DNA of 64,000 bases from the NCBI GenBank assembly GCA_947166305.1, contig CAMVDV010000004.1, forward strand, positions 1 through 64,000, in the 5' to 3' direction. The notes beneath the pieces were generated by a model. That model saw only the letters and a program-made list of their open reading frames with translations, did not search any database and was not told the origin of the DNA. Within the stretch, counting starts at the first letter, position 1. Each line of letters begins with the position of its first letter. This document shows, piece by piece, positions 8,701 through 17,280 of this stretch. Position numbers and translations under genes: made by a program. The DNA comes from an uncultured Prevotellaceae bacterium. GTDB lineage: Bacteria; Bacteroidota; Bacteroidia; Bacteroidales; Bacteroidaceae.

Positions 8701-9720
8701 GCCCATCGGAGCGACTATGACAACATCCTGCGGGACGATGAAATCAGCTCCTTCGCAGGCTACAAGGCCGGATACGAGAGCCACACCATCCTGCACCCCA
8801 TGCGCATCGTGCTGCCGGTCCGCGAGGGAGAAGACCTCACCCTGGGCATCAAGACCAGCTGCATCAGCAATGAAGGACAACAGACGGACGAGACGGGCTG
8901 GTTCAAGGTGGACCATTTCACCGTCCGCCGCATCGGAGACTTGCCAACGGAGAACCCCGATTCTCTGACCGAGGCACTCATCGTGAACCATGACTTCGAG
9001 CTGAAATCGGCCACAGAGCCTGCCGCCGGAGCCACCGTGAAAGGCGTCCCCTACGGATGGAACCTGTCCTTTACGGGAACATACAGCACTACGAACTCCG
9101 GCATCTTCGGCCGCGGCGAGGGTATGCACGGGCAGAACTACTGCGCATTCACGCCGTCGGGCTACAAAACCATGCCCAACGACCTCTGCCTCAGCCAGAC
9201 GATTCCGGCCGAGAAGCTCGCCCCGGGTGCCTACCGCGTGAGCTGTCTCTTCTGGAGCGAAGCAGGGCTGGAAGGCATGGGGCGTCTCTTTGCCAACAAC
9301 GAGGTGCAGTATTTCGGCTCGCCCCACACTTACGAACAGAACCTGACCAACGGCGAGCGGAACACCTTCGCGTCGTATATCAGCGAGGCCACCGATGGGC
9401 GGTCGATGCAGGAGCTCAGCGTCGTCGTCACCATCGCTCAGGGCGAGAGTCTCACCCTCGGCGTCCGTTCCGGCTCGCTCAAGGGCGATGGCACACAACC
9501 CACGGGCACTAACCGCAGCGGAAAGTTCCGTGTGGACTACTTCCGCATAGAACGACTCTCGCCCGACGATGCCGATGGCATCCGAGACCTCAACGCCGCC
9601 CAAGACCATCAAGGCCTGAAAGTGCTCGATGGCCATTGGTACAACCTCAACGGCCAGCGCGTCAGCGGTCCTCTGCCACGGGGCATATATATAAGGAACG
9701 GGCGGAAGATAATTAAATAA
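5788..9720 (+). CDS. Secreted GH115 alpha-glucuronidase with two tandem C-terminal modules
   Basis: 1310 residues. A signal peptide ends near residue 24 (MQAKA). The sequence to about residue 700 matches GH115: N-terminal 'GVEGNAVFLIS..D', 'VIAGTIGQS', 'GGTPRGTAYGLFEISRRIGVSP' then 'WWADVAP', and the TIM-barrel part with 'YRGIFINDEDWAMLPWA' and 'LLRLRANCLWPAKH'. Residues ~710-850 resemble the GH115 C-terminal domain ('GSRGAWQTLQNLGVGGNSLTV'). GH115 enzymes remove (4-O-methyl-)glucuronic acid from xylan, so xylan debranching outside the cytoplasm is inferred. Two ~200-residue repeats (about 855-1060 and 1062-1262) start 'LLVNPDFEL' and 'LIVNHDFEL' and look like carbohydrate-binding jelly rolls. 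The end 'YNLNGQRV..GIYIRNGRKIIK' is the tail shared by other secreted proteins here. A short N-terminal insert 'LSNSTLPKSKFIMPG' is encoded by AT-rich micro-repeat DNA. Confidence 0.92.
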   Translation: MKRILTRYFIFPMMALAVSMQAKADLTFTASGGGFPLVGSEGNAVFLISEGDAEVVGTACRCVIDDIRLVTGKQLALSNSTLPKSKFIMPGQSTLPKDEQGGDFPDGPLVIAGTIGQSAAIDALIADGKVDTTGLTGTWEAYRLQLVESPAENVGQALVIMGGTPRGTAYGLFEISRRIGVSPLVWWADVAPAPMDNIYVRGDKTDVEKPSVQYRGIFINDEDWAMLPWARRTIDATYNNIGPATYEKVMELLLRLRANCLWPAKHGSSRAFWSLEGNKRLAKAYAIVMSSGDSMLRDNLWEWPRFKAGNNSSNFTFATNAEGCYDYWAKRAGEARGFEGIYDIGMRGLQDVALLGYNGQAAQLQGLADIIAAQRQIITDSLGGDPTKVPQIYIPYKEALTLYNAGLKIPDDVTMCWVDDNYAYIRQLPTSQERKRSGGHGIYYHLSYLGNPCSYIWLSTIAPSLVSFELSKAYENGMTRFWMVNVGDIKPAEAEMEYFMEMAWDVGRWTPDRAWEFSRWWAAKTFGEDLADDLGELRLEHYRLAAISKPETVYHVSLSIQEMEQRIRDYQALAERVRSLEAAIPERLKDAYFELFTYPILASAGQNIKAFGAKLSYWYAAMGDRTRAMQYAAMARTGYADILYLTNIYNTQLAGGKWNGMMDKSPNASDTGIQFGMPPTATASDVNSVRGEMADESTIIVPIDSYTGSRGAWQTLQNLGVGGNSLTVWPIDYTAYTTTTARGRAPYVEYTLPMEKGTYQIIVRCLPTFPITTAHDLCVGMGIGAGAVTQKSIKCNAETNVWSDNVMHGYAEARFPYKATADRDVTIRLYAMNPGLVLSEIVCRRTDAEDLSETNDLLVNPDFELYRSGTSVRTNPTGAIQRGVPYGWSLDGTMNGNSYGISNGDGSINWQDGGSVCWFKAKPMPQDFRLYQTIPAERLSPGVYEVGCWLWNETGKRGSCRLFANNHVQYYAHRSDYDNILRDDEISSFAGYKAGYESHTILHPMRIVLPVREGEDLTLGIKTSCISNEGQQTDETGWFKVDHFTVRRIGDLPTENPDSLTEALIVNHDFELKSATEPAAGATVKGVPYGWNLSFTGTYSTTNSGIFGRGEGMHGQNYCAFTPSGYKTMPNDLCLSQTIPAEKLAPGAYRVSCLFWSEAGLEGMGRLFANNEVQYFGSPHTYEQNLTNGERNTFASYISEATDGRSMQELSVVVTIAQGESLTLGVRSGSLKGDGTQPTGTNRSGKFRVDYFRIERLSPDDADGIRDLNAAQDHQGLKVLDGHWYNLNGQRVSGPLPRGIYIRNGRKIIK

Positions 9721-9760
9721 TGAGGGAATGAAAAAATGAGGAAATGAAAAAATGAAAAAC

Positions 9761-9848
9761 GCAGCACGCGGCGTTGCCCATCGCAGCACGCGGCGTTTGC
9801 CATCGCAGCACGCGACGATGCCAATCGCCGCACGCGACGTTTCAGGAC
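9761..9848. repeat. 22-bp phased array, core GCMGCACGCG
   Basis: Units at 9761, 9783, 9805 and 9827, exactly 22 bp apart, read GCAGCACGCG (three times) and GCCGCACGCG, followed by degenerate GCGTTTGCCATC-like sequence. The array lies in the 201-bp gap between two large secreted-protein genes. Confidence 0.85.
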
Positions 9849-9921
9849 ACCCCGCACGGCGCATGACAACGACGACTGAAAAGACATCACATATTCAATA
9901 ACCATTTCAAAAACAATCCAC

Positions 9922-12900
9922 ATGAAACGTAAACTTTACTCTTTCGTCCTGACGGGCATCATGATGCTCCTGGGACAAGCTGCACGGGCCGACCTGCAGC
10001 AGAACGAGAGCGGAGCGTACCTCCTCGGCAGCAAGGCCGACATGGAAGCGTGGGCCGAGATGCCTGGCTACGAGAGCACCAACGCGGTTCTCACAGCCGA
10101 TATCGAAGGTCTCGACTTTATGCTCTGCACGAACAACACGTCGTACTCGGGCACCTTCGACGGCGCTGGGCACACCATCACGCTCAACTACGACTTCGAC
10201 GGCACGCAGACCGGCCTCTTCTACAACTTCGCCGGCACCGTCAAGAACCTCGTGGTGGGCGGAAACATCCGTGCCTCATTCAAGAACTGCGCTGCCCTCG
10301 CTGCATGGAACAACAGAGATGGCGCCCTCTTCGAGAACGTGGTGAGCATCGTCAGCATTGACGTGGACTACGATGCCAACGCCTCCGACGCCGGCTTCAT
10401 CGGCTATGCCCGCAACAATGCCACGTTCCGCAACTGCATCTCCGCCATCAAGGTGACGGGCAATCAAGGCTACAACCACGGATTCGTGGGCTGGGTGGCC
10501 GGAGGAAAAGCCATGACGTACCAGAACTGTATCTCTGTGGCAGAGATAGAGACTGCCAATACTCTTGCCTGGAACAACCCTGCCGACAGAGCTTCCTTCA
10601 CCGGTTGCTTTGCACTCAAGCAGGATATGGACGCATCCGCCGCTCCGTCGGGCTGCACCTACATCACTTCGCCCGAAATGATAGCCAGCGGCGAGTTATG
10701 CTTCAAGGCCAACGGCGACCAGAGCACTATCAGTTGGTATCAGACCCTTGGGCAGGACGAATATCCCCTCCCCTTCCCCACCCACAAGCAAGTCTATGCC
10801 GTGGGCGAGGTGAACTGTGCCGGCGTAGCCCTTGGCGATGTCACCTACAGCAACCAGAACTCCACGCCGGCTCCCAAGCACAACGACGTGGACGGCTGGT
10901 GCTCCGTCTGCGGAAACCTCATGCAGGACCACCTCACACCCAACGCCCAGGGCTTCTATGAACTTGGCTCTGTGGCCGACGTGGAGTGGTTTGCCGCCAT
11001 GGTCAACGAAGCCCATCAGGTCACCATCAACGGCCTTCTCACCGCCGACATCGACTATCAGGGCGTGGAGAACGCACATACACCTATCGGACTCAACACT
11101 ACTTATAAGTACAACGGCACGTTCGACGGCCAAGGACACCGCATCAAAGGCATGATCATCAACGCCACGGGCAACTTCCAGGGCTTCTTTGGCGTCCTAA
11201 GAGGCGGCACCGTCGTCCGAAACCTCATCATCGATGCCTCTTGCTCCGTGACAGGTCCCTCGGGAATCGGCGGCATTACGGGCGCAGCGCAAATCGATAC
11301 AGGCACACCCATCGTCATCGAGAACTGCGTGAACGAAGCCTCCATCACCGCCACCACAGGCTCTGCAAGCGGAATCCTCGGCGTTGGACAAAGCGGCTAC
11401 CCCATCATCCAGCTCAAGAACTGCCTCAACACGGGCGAAATCACCGGCGCTCCCGCCACAGCCTTCTGCTCGTGGATAAACAAGGCAGGCAGCACCATGA
11501 CGAACTGCATCAACCTGGGCAACATCGTCGGTGCCGACATGGCCGGCAACAAGTACACCTACTACTGCCAGCTGATTCGCTACGAACCGAACACGCTGAC
11601 GATGACGAACTGCTACGACTTCACCGACTTCGACGACCAAGGCTCCGGACACCAGGGCACTGACGCTCCTTGGCTCACCGACGAGCCTCTCGAGGGCGGA
11701 GAGCTTTGCTTCACGCTCAACGGCGACCAGACCAACATCATCTGGCACCAACGTCTCGGCACCGATGCCTATCCCGTACCTTATTATATAGAAGGCGGTC
11801 AGGTCTATGCTGGCGGACAGCTCAACTGCGACGGCACACCCCTCGACGTCACAGGCTACAGCAACAGCCCAAGCGGAGAGATTCCTCCCCACGACTACGA
11901 AGATGGCTTCTGCCTCAATTGCGGCAATCCGCAGCTCGACTATGCACCGCTCGACGGCGACTTCCACGTTATCTCCAACGGCAGCCAGCTCTACTGGTTC
12001 GCACGAATGGTGAACGAATTCAACCACAACGACTGGAATGCCCGCCTCGCAGGGGACATCGATATGACGGACTATAGCGACCTCTTCGAGCCCATCGGCA
12101 ACGCTGCCAATCCCTACCGCGGACACTTCGACGGCGGACAGCATCGCATCAGCGAACTGCACATCAACGCTTCCACCAACTATGCCGGCTTCATCGGACG
12201 CTGCGGCAATGGCGCTCTCATCGAGAACCTGCTTCTCGACGAGACTTGCTCCATCAATTCCACCGGCGAATGCGTTGCCCTCGTAGGCGGAACATATCAG
12301 ATGGCAGGCAACGTCACGTTGCGTAACCTCGGAAACATGGGCAACGTCTACTCAGGCGGCGTGCAGGCAGCCGGCATCTTCGGTGGCAATACGGGCAGCC
12401 AGACGACGCTTCTCATCGAAAACTGCTTCAGCACGGGTGCCGTGGAAGGCAGTAGCGACGCAGCGGCACTGGTCGGCTGGGGAGGCAGCGGTGGCAAATG
12501 CACCGTCAACAACAGCTGGAGCTGCAGCGAGGTGACGGGTTACAGCGAGGGCAAAGGACTCTTCTTCGCCCGCGTCACTGACGGACATCTCTCCAACAAC
12601 TATTGTACAAGCGAAATAGAACAGCAAGTGAACCTCGTGACCTACGATGAGATCATGGACGGCACGCTCTGCTACAAGCTCAACGGCGACCAATCGAACA
12701 TCATCTGGTTCCAGAATATCGACAACGGCAGCCAAGTGGACGACCAGCCTCTGCCCTTCTCCAATGGGCACGCACAGGTATTCCCGAAAGGCAAGATGCT
12801 TTGCGACGGCTCGGTTGACCCCTCGGGCATGACCTACTCTAACAACAACGAAGTTGTCATTCCCGATCATAAGTTCACGGACGGCTTCTGCACCGTCTGC

Positions 12901-15900
12901 GGACAGGAAGATCCCAACTACACCGGTTTCCTTGCCATCATTAGGAACGCGAACTTCAACAACGACGGCAACTTCTGGACAGGCAACGAGTTCGGTGTGA
13001 GCAATGGCGTAGCAGAGCAACGGGGCAAAACGTTCGACACGCATCAGGACATCAGCGGCCTCGAGAACGGTGTCTACAAGCTCCGTCTGCAAGGATTCAG
13101 TCGTGCTGCAGCCCTCGACGGCGAGGCTTATGCCGAATACGAAGAGGACTTGATGCGCAACACCTACTATTATGCCGAGAGTGCCGGCAAGCGTCAGGCT
13201 AGACGCCTCATGGATATCACGGCGGACGGCAAGGATGCCAAGATGAACGACGGCGTTGGCGAGACAGAGCTTCCCTCTGGCGAGTTTGTCCCGACGAACA
13301 CTGCCGCTGCAGCCATTTATATGTCGAAGGGACACTACTGGAATGCGCCGCTCTACCTTGCCGTCACCGACGGAACCCTGCGCATCGGTCTCTGCAACCA
13401 AATTAACAGCACCGACGCATGGAGTGTCATCGACCGCGTACGCATTGAATATGTCGGCAATGACGCTTCGGCCTACGCGCTCATTGCCGGACAAATAGCC
13501 GACGATGCTCAGAGCCTTGGCGAAGTCCAGGGACAGGAATCGCTGAAAGAGGCCTATGCCGACGTCGTGGAGGGCGCAGAGAGTCTGACGGACATCGACG
13601 CCATTCTCGACGCAGCCGACAAGGCCAGCCGCCTGCCCGACCAGATTAAGCTCAGTGCTGCTGCTTACAAGAGCTACGAAACTGCCGTGCAAGCCATCAT
13701 CAGCGAATGGGAAAACCGCGACGACCTGCAGGGTGAGGATGCCGACCGACTGGAGAACTATCTGACACAGGACGAGGCTCCCTCCGAAGACTTCCCCAAC
13801 GGTACATATTTATATATAATGGAGAACCGCTTGCTCGACGCCGCACAGCTTGAGGAGGAACAGGCTTTTGCCCGCCAGCTGTTGCAGACGGCCATCATGA
13901 GCAGTGCGTCCGAGGGCTCAGACCTCACCTCGCTCATCGTCAACCCCAAGTTCGACGACGCAACGCCTTGGCTCGGCTGGACAGTGACCGAAGGTCGCAC
14001 GGAGAGTGGCTACAACATGGTGCATGGTGGAGGCTTCCCCGACGTGGCACCCGTGGCTGCCGCCTACAATATGGGCTTTGAGGTGAGCCAGGAAATCGAG
14101 GGCCTTGCCGACGGCATCTATGCCCTGACGGCCCAAGCCTTCTACCGTCCGGGTGCAGGTCGCGAAGGCCTCATCGACGGCACCGACATCATTCCTGCCC
14201 AACTCTTCATCGGTGAGTTCACGGCGCCCGTCCTCAGCGTCTATGCCGACAAGCTGAGCTATGCCGACGCACAGAATGGTGTGAACTGCCGCTTTGATGC
14301 CACCGAGGATGAGAGCGCTCCGCACAACGGAGAGCAGACGGGTAGCGTCGATATCGACACGAATGAGGGCGACGGATACTTCGTGCCGGACAATATCTAC
14401 ACGGCCAGCTTTGCCTTCCACGGCGGTCGCTACGAGCAGACGGTCTATGGCATTGTCCGCGACGGCAAGCTCAGCATCGGCATCCGCAACACGGGCACTC
14501 CGTGGCACAACAAGAACCTGACCATCTGGACGAACTTCCGTCTCACCTACCTCGGCCAGAGCAACGTGGCCATACAGAGCATCCTCGACCAGTACAGCGC
14601 CCGCGTTGACCTCGTGGACCAGCAACGCTACGAGCAGGAATACTACATCAGTCAGTCGCACATCGACGCCATTCGCAACATGATCGACGAGGCCCGTGAG
14701 GCCGACGCCGAGCGTGCCATGCAGCTCATCAGCGACATCAATGCTGAGTTCAACGCCATTCCTGCCAGCGCCGACGTCTATAGGCGCCTCTTCGACCTTG
14801 CCGTCTTTGCTTCGGACATGGCCGAAGGCCTTGAACCCGGCGAGGTCCAGGACTCCATGTACGGCATCTACGACGAGGTGGAAAGCATCGTCGTGGACGG
14901 CTCGCTGACCGATGAAGAGGCTGAGGCAAAGATTTCCGAGCTGATGGAAAGTCCCTATGTGGGCGGAGTCGTCTACGTTCAGGGCGACCTCTACGACGCC
15001 AACAGCGAGAACGGCGAGTGGAGCTACAACAAGATGTGCTCGCTCTATCCGCTCCGCAAGAACGCTGAGGGCAAGTTCGTTGGCTCTGTCACCCTGCAAG
15101 ACCGCAGCCAGCGCGCCAACGGCTACCAGAGAGCCGGAGTATTCTTCCGCCGTGTCAACACAATCTACCGCAGTGCCAATGCCAACCGCAGCTTCATCAC
15201 GCCGGCTCGCCATCAGTTCGACGTGCAGGAGGGTGGCTCCGACTTCCAGGCGCTCAACGGTACGTACACCGTGACGCTCGACTTGGAGGCCATGACCGTG
15301 GACTTCCAGCTGCAGGACGAGTATCGCTGGCCGAACGCCGTGTTCGTGTCCGGCACGCTCAACAACCGCCAGGGCAGCCTGATGCGCTGGAAGAACGACG
15401 AGCAAGTGCCCCTGCAGCACCTGGGCAACGGCAAGTATGCCGGCGTGGTGGACCTTGTCAACGACAACAGCAATCCCTTCTGCTCCTTCGGCATTCTTGC
15501 ATGCCGCAGCACCGAGGAGATGGTGAACTACAGCCAGACGGCGCGCGCCAACTGGACGTCGGCTCGCTACGGCAGCGAAGAACAGTATCTGGAGCTGCAG
15601 AGCGGACAGGAGGTGGGCAACCTTGTGCGCGACCTCGACCGCACTTGGCGCATCTCGCCCGCAGGCAAGTATCTCATTGAGTTCGACATGGACAAGGCCA
15701 GCATGAAGGCTACGCTGCTCGAGACGAAGGGCAACGGCTCGGAGGCCAACCCCTACCAGATTGCCACGAGCGAAGACCTCCAGAGCCTGCGTGACCGCAT
15801 GGCATCCGGACAGACCACCTACGCCCGTCTGACGGCCGACATTGACATGGAGGGCAAGGGATGGTGGCCGCTCAACAGCACATTCTATGCCAACAGCTAC

Positions 15901-16710
15901 GAAGAGGGACACGGCAAGGCCATCTCCCTCGAGGGCAACGGACACATCATCAAGAACTTGACCATCGGAGGCCAGCAGAGTGAGTTCGAGACGGGCTTCT
16001 TCGGTGCCCTCGTGGGCAACGTCAGGAACCTGGGCTTCTACAAGGCTTCGGTCGATGCAGGCAAGAGCCAGAACGCCGGCATCCTGGCCGGAATGCTCGG
16101 AACGGACGAGAGCGAGGCCACGGTGGACGGTGTCTATGTGAACGGAACGCTCGCCGCTCCCGATGCCGGGACGAACGGTGCGGCCGGTGCACTGGCAGGC
16201 GTGGCTGTCAAGGCCAACGTCTCCAACGTATACACCAACGCGGCCGTGAGCGGCAGCGGCATGGTGGGCGACTTCATCGGCATCGGCAGTCCGGCCCTCA
16301 CCGTGAGCGACAGCTATGCGGCAGGCAAGGCCAACGGCAGCCAAGCCACGGCAGCCATCGCCGACGCACAGGGCGCCAACGTGAGCAGCCTCCTCTTCTA
16401 CGGCATACAAAACCAGGCCGAGATTGCCGACATCGCCAGCCAGTGGACCGCTTGGCACGAGGATGGCACCGTCGGACTGGGTTGGCCTCTGCTCCAATGG
16501 CAGGTGGATCGCGGCGACTACGCTCGCTTCTGCGGCTTCGGTAAGCTGGGCGATGTGAACGGCGACGGCACGGTGGACATCGCCGACGCCGTGTCTGTCC
16601 TCAACATCATGGCCGAGGGTGGAAACAACTCCCTGGGCGACGTGAACAGCGACGGCAAGGTGGACATCGCCGACTTCGTCAGCGTGCTCAACATCATGGC
16701 CGAGCAATAA
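9922..16710 (+). CDS. Giant secreted GLUG-repeat protein ending in a dockerin-like domain
   Basis: 2262 residues; the signal peptide ends about residue 24 (QAARA). Residues ~25-1000 hold three modules of about 330 residues. Each has GLUG-type beta repeats ('GTFDGAGHTITLNYD', 'GTFDGQGHRIKGMI', 'GHFDGGQHRISELHI') and ends in a 'GELCFKLNGDQSNIIWxQ' segment plus a Cys-pair motif of the form DGFCxxCG, at about 256, 592 and 913. Residues ~1010-1180 and ~1330-1550 are related jelly-roll-like modules separated by helical segments. Residues ~1680-1930 contain 'VVYVQGDLYDA' and 'AVFVSGTLNNRQG', resembling SusE/F-type domains. A final GLUG block spans ~1940-2200. The last ~57 residues carry two Ca-binding loops, 'GDVNGDGTVDIADAVSVLN' and 'GDVNSDGKVDIADFVSVLN', i.e. 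a type I dockerin-like pair. It follows the GH115 gene and may act with it on plant polysaccharide; adhesion rather than catalysis is my inference. Confidence 0.85.
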   Translation: MKRKLYSFVLTGIMMLLGQAARADLQQNESGAYLLGSKADMEAWAEMPGYESTNAVLTADIEGLDFMLCTNNTSYSGTFDGAGHTITLNYDFDGTQTGLFYNFAGTVKNLVVGGNIRASFKNCAALAAWNNRDGALFENVVSIVSIDVDYDANASDAGFIGYARNNATFRNCISAIKVTGNQGYNHGFVGWVAGGKAMTYQNCISVAEIETANTLAWNNPADRASFTGCFALKQDMDASAAPSGCTYITSPEMIASGELCFKANGDQSTISWYQTLGQDEYPLPFPTHKQVYAVGEVNCAGVALGDVTYSNQNSTPAPKHNDVDGWCSVCGNLMQDHLTPNAQGFYELGSVADVEWFAAMVNEAHQVTINGLLTADIDYQGVENAHTPIGLNTTYKYNGTFDGQGHRIKGMIINATGNFQGFFGVLRGGTVVRNLIIDASCSVTGPSGIGGITGAAQIDTGTPIVIENCVNEASITATTGSASGILGVGQSGYPIIQLKNCLNTGEITGAPATAFCSWINKAGSTMTNCINLGNIVGADMAGNKYTYYCQLIRYEPNTLTMTNCYDFTDFDDQGSGHQGTDAPWLTDEPLEGGELCFTLNGDQTNIIWHQRLGTDAYPVPYYIEGGQVYAGGQLNCDGTPLDVTGYSNSPSGEIPPHDYEDGFCLNCGNPQLDYAPLDGDFHVISNGSQLYWFARMVNEFNHNDWNARLAGDIDMTDYSDLFEPIGNAANPYRGHFDGGQHRISELHINASTNYAGFIGRCGNGALIENLLLDETCSINSTGECVALVGGTYQMAGNVTLRNLGNMGNVYSGGVQAAGIFGGNTGSQTTLLIENCFSTGAVEGSSDAAALVGWGGSGGKCTVNNSWSCSEVTGYSEGKGLFFARVTDGHLSNNYCTSEIEQQVNLVTYDEIMDGTLCYKLNGDQSNIIWFQNIDNGSQVDDQPLPFSNGHAQVFPKGKMLCDGSVDPSGMTYSNNNEVVIPDHKFTDGFCTVCGQEDPNYTGFLAIIRNANFNNDGNFWTGNEFGVSNGVAEQRGKTFDTHQDISGLENGVYKLRLQGFSRAAALDGEAYAEYEEDLMRNTYYYAESAGKRQARRLMDITADGKDAKMNDGVGETELPSGEFVPTNTAAAAIYMSKGHYWNAPLYLAVTDGTLRIGLCNQINSTDAWSVIDRVRIEYVGNDASAYALIAGQIADDAQSLGEVQGQESLKEAYADVVEGAESLTDIDAILDAADKASRLPDQIKLSAAAYKSYETAVQAIISEWENRDDLQGEDADRLENYLTQDEAPSEDFPNGTYLYIMENRLLDAAQLEEEQAFARQLLQTAIMSSASEGSDLTSLIVNPKFDDATPWLGWTVTEGRTESGYNMVHGGGFPDVAPVAAAYNMGFEVSQEIEGLADGIYALTAQAFYRPGAGREGLIDGTDIIPAQLFIGEFTAPVLSVYADKLSYADAQNGVNCRFDATEDESAPHNGEQTGSVDIDTNEGDGYFVPDNIYTASFAFHGGRYEQTVYGIVRDGKLSIGIRNTGTPWHNKNLTIWTNFRLTYLGQSNVAIQSILDQYSARVDLVDQQRYEQEYYISQSHIDAIRNMIDEAREADAERAMQLISDINAEFNAIPASADVYRRLFDLAVFASDMAEGLEPGEVQDSMYGIYDEVESIVVDGSLTDEEAEAKISELMESPYVGGVVYVQGDLYDANSENGEWSYNKMCSLYPLRKNAEGKFVGSVTLQDRSQRANGYQRAGVFFRRVNTIYRSANANRSFITPARHQFDVQEGGSDFQALNGTYTVTLDLEAMTVDFQLQDEYRWPNAVFVSGTLNNRQGSLMRWKNDEQVPLQHLGNGKYAGVVDLVNDNSNPFCSFGILACRSTEEMVNYSQTARANWTSARYGSEEQYLELQSGQEVGNLVRDLDRTWRISPAGKYLIEFDMDKASMKATLLETKGNGSEANPYQIATSEDLQSLRDRMASGQTTYARLTADIDMEGKGWWPLNSTFYANSYEEGHGKAISLEGNGHIIKNLTIGGQQSEFETGFFGALVGNVRNLGFYKASVDAGKSQNAGILAGMLGTDESEATVDGVYVNGTLAAPDAGTNGAAGALAGVAVKANVSNVYTNAAVSGSGMVGDFIGIGSPALTVSDSYAAGKANGSQATAAIADAQGANVSSLLFYGIQNQAEIADIASQWTAWHEDGTVGLGWPLLQWQVDRGDYARFCGFGKLGDVNGDGTVDIADAVSVLNIMAEGGNNSLGDVNSDGKVDIADFVSVLNIMAEQ

Positions 16711-16716
16711 ATCCCA

Positions 16717-16755
16717 AAGCCCCTGAGGTCCTTAGAAAACCTCAGGGGCTTTCCC
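16717..16755 (+). terminator. Rho-independent terminator of the giant secreted protein gene
   Basis: AAGCCCCTGAGGT at 16717-16729 pairs perfectly with 16739-16751, a 13-bp stem with a 9-nt loop just after the stop codon. The following run is TTCCCCC, so the U-tract is poor. Confidence 0.7.
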
Positions 16756-16782
16756 CCACTGAAGCTGTGTCGTAATTTAACG

Positions 16783-16868
16783 ACAACGGATTAAACGGAT
16801 TTTACGGATTATCATATATGCTGACAGTCAGCATTGCATAAATCCGTTTAATCCGTTTAATCCGTTGT
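16783..16868. repeat. Inverted repeat of the ACGGATT family
   Basis: ACAACGGATTAAACGGATT at 16783-16801 is the perfect reverse complement of 16850-16868. The arms contain the 9-bp repeated word ACGGATTAA that recurs across intergenic regions of the window. The loop holds its own small palindrome (GCTGACAGTCAGC). Confidence 0.85.
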
Positions 16869-16913
16869 TTTATTATATATAATGTAGTTTGACACAGTTT
16901 TATTCCATGGACT

Positions 16914-16980
16914 GGCGGACGGGTCGAATGCAATTGGCGGACGGCGTGAGTGCGGGTGGCGGACGCGCCACGGCGCGTCC
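16914..16980. repeat. 22-bp phased array, core GGCGGAC
   Basis: GGCGGAC begins at 16914, 16936 and 16958, exactly 22 bp apart. The last unit runs into the 20-bp palindrome GGACGCGCCACGGCGCGTCC (16961-16980) that is also found at 154 and, inverted, at 19767. Confidence 0.8.
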
Positions 16981-17044
16981 CTACAGGCGGGTGTATGGCG
17001 CTCGGCTTTCGACGCGCCGATTTCGGCACGCCGCGGTGGTCGTT

Positions 17045-17110
17045 CCATGCGCATGGGTCGATGGTTCCATGCGCATGGAACGATGGACCCATGCGCATGG
17101 GTCAAACATA
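17045..17110. repeat. 22-bp phased array of the palindrome CCATGCGCATGG
   Basis: Three copies of the perfect 12-bp palindrome CCATGCGCATGG start at 17045, 17067 and 17089, each 22 bp from the next. The array ends about 70 bp upstream of the promoter of the PI-PLC gene, which makes it a candidate operator for a dimeric DNA-binding protein. Confidence 0.9.
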
Positions 17111-17179
17111 ACCCTGTGGCGTGTGGAGCGACCCGAAAAGCATTTTTGAGTAAAAAAGCCAAGAATTTCGGCCATTTTG

Positions 17180-17210
17180 TTGCAGGGAAACGATTTATTC
17201 CCTACATTTG
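17180..17210 (+). promoter_or_regulatory. Promoter of the PI-PLC-like gene
   Basis: TACATTTG at 17203-17210 matches TAnnTTTG, with TTG at 17180-17182 exactly 20 bp upstream. The start codon at 17281 is 70 bp further on. Confidence 0.6.
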
Positions 17211-17280
17211 TAGCGTACAAACGGATGCCGACATTTGCAAACACGTCATTATAGAAACTAACAAACAAAGTATTAGCATT

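Noticed and set aside
13918..16707. 929-residue open frame antisense to the giant secreted protein
   Set aside because: It mirrors the codon bias of the GC-rich sense gene, has no start context and no family resemblance; the sense frame has signal peptide and domains.
17047..17280. Longer N-terminus for the PI-PLC protein
   Set aside because: It would begin inside the palindrome array and upstream of the promoter; the ATG at 17281 starts a standard signal peptide.
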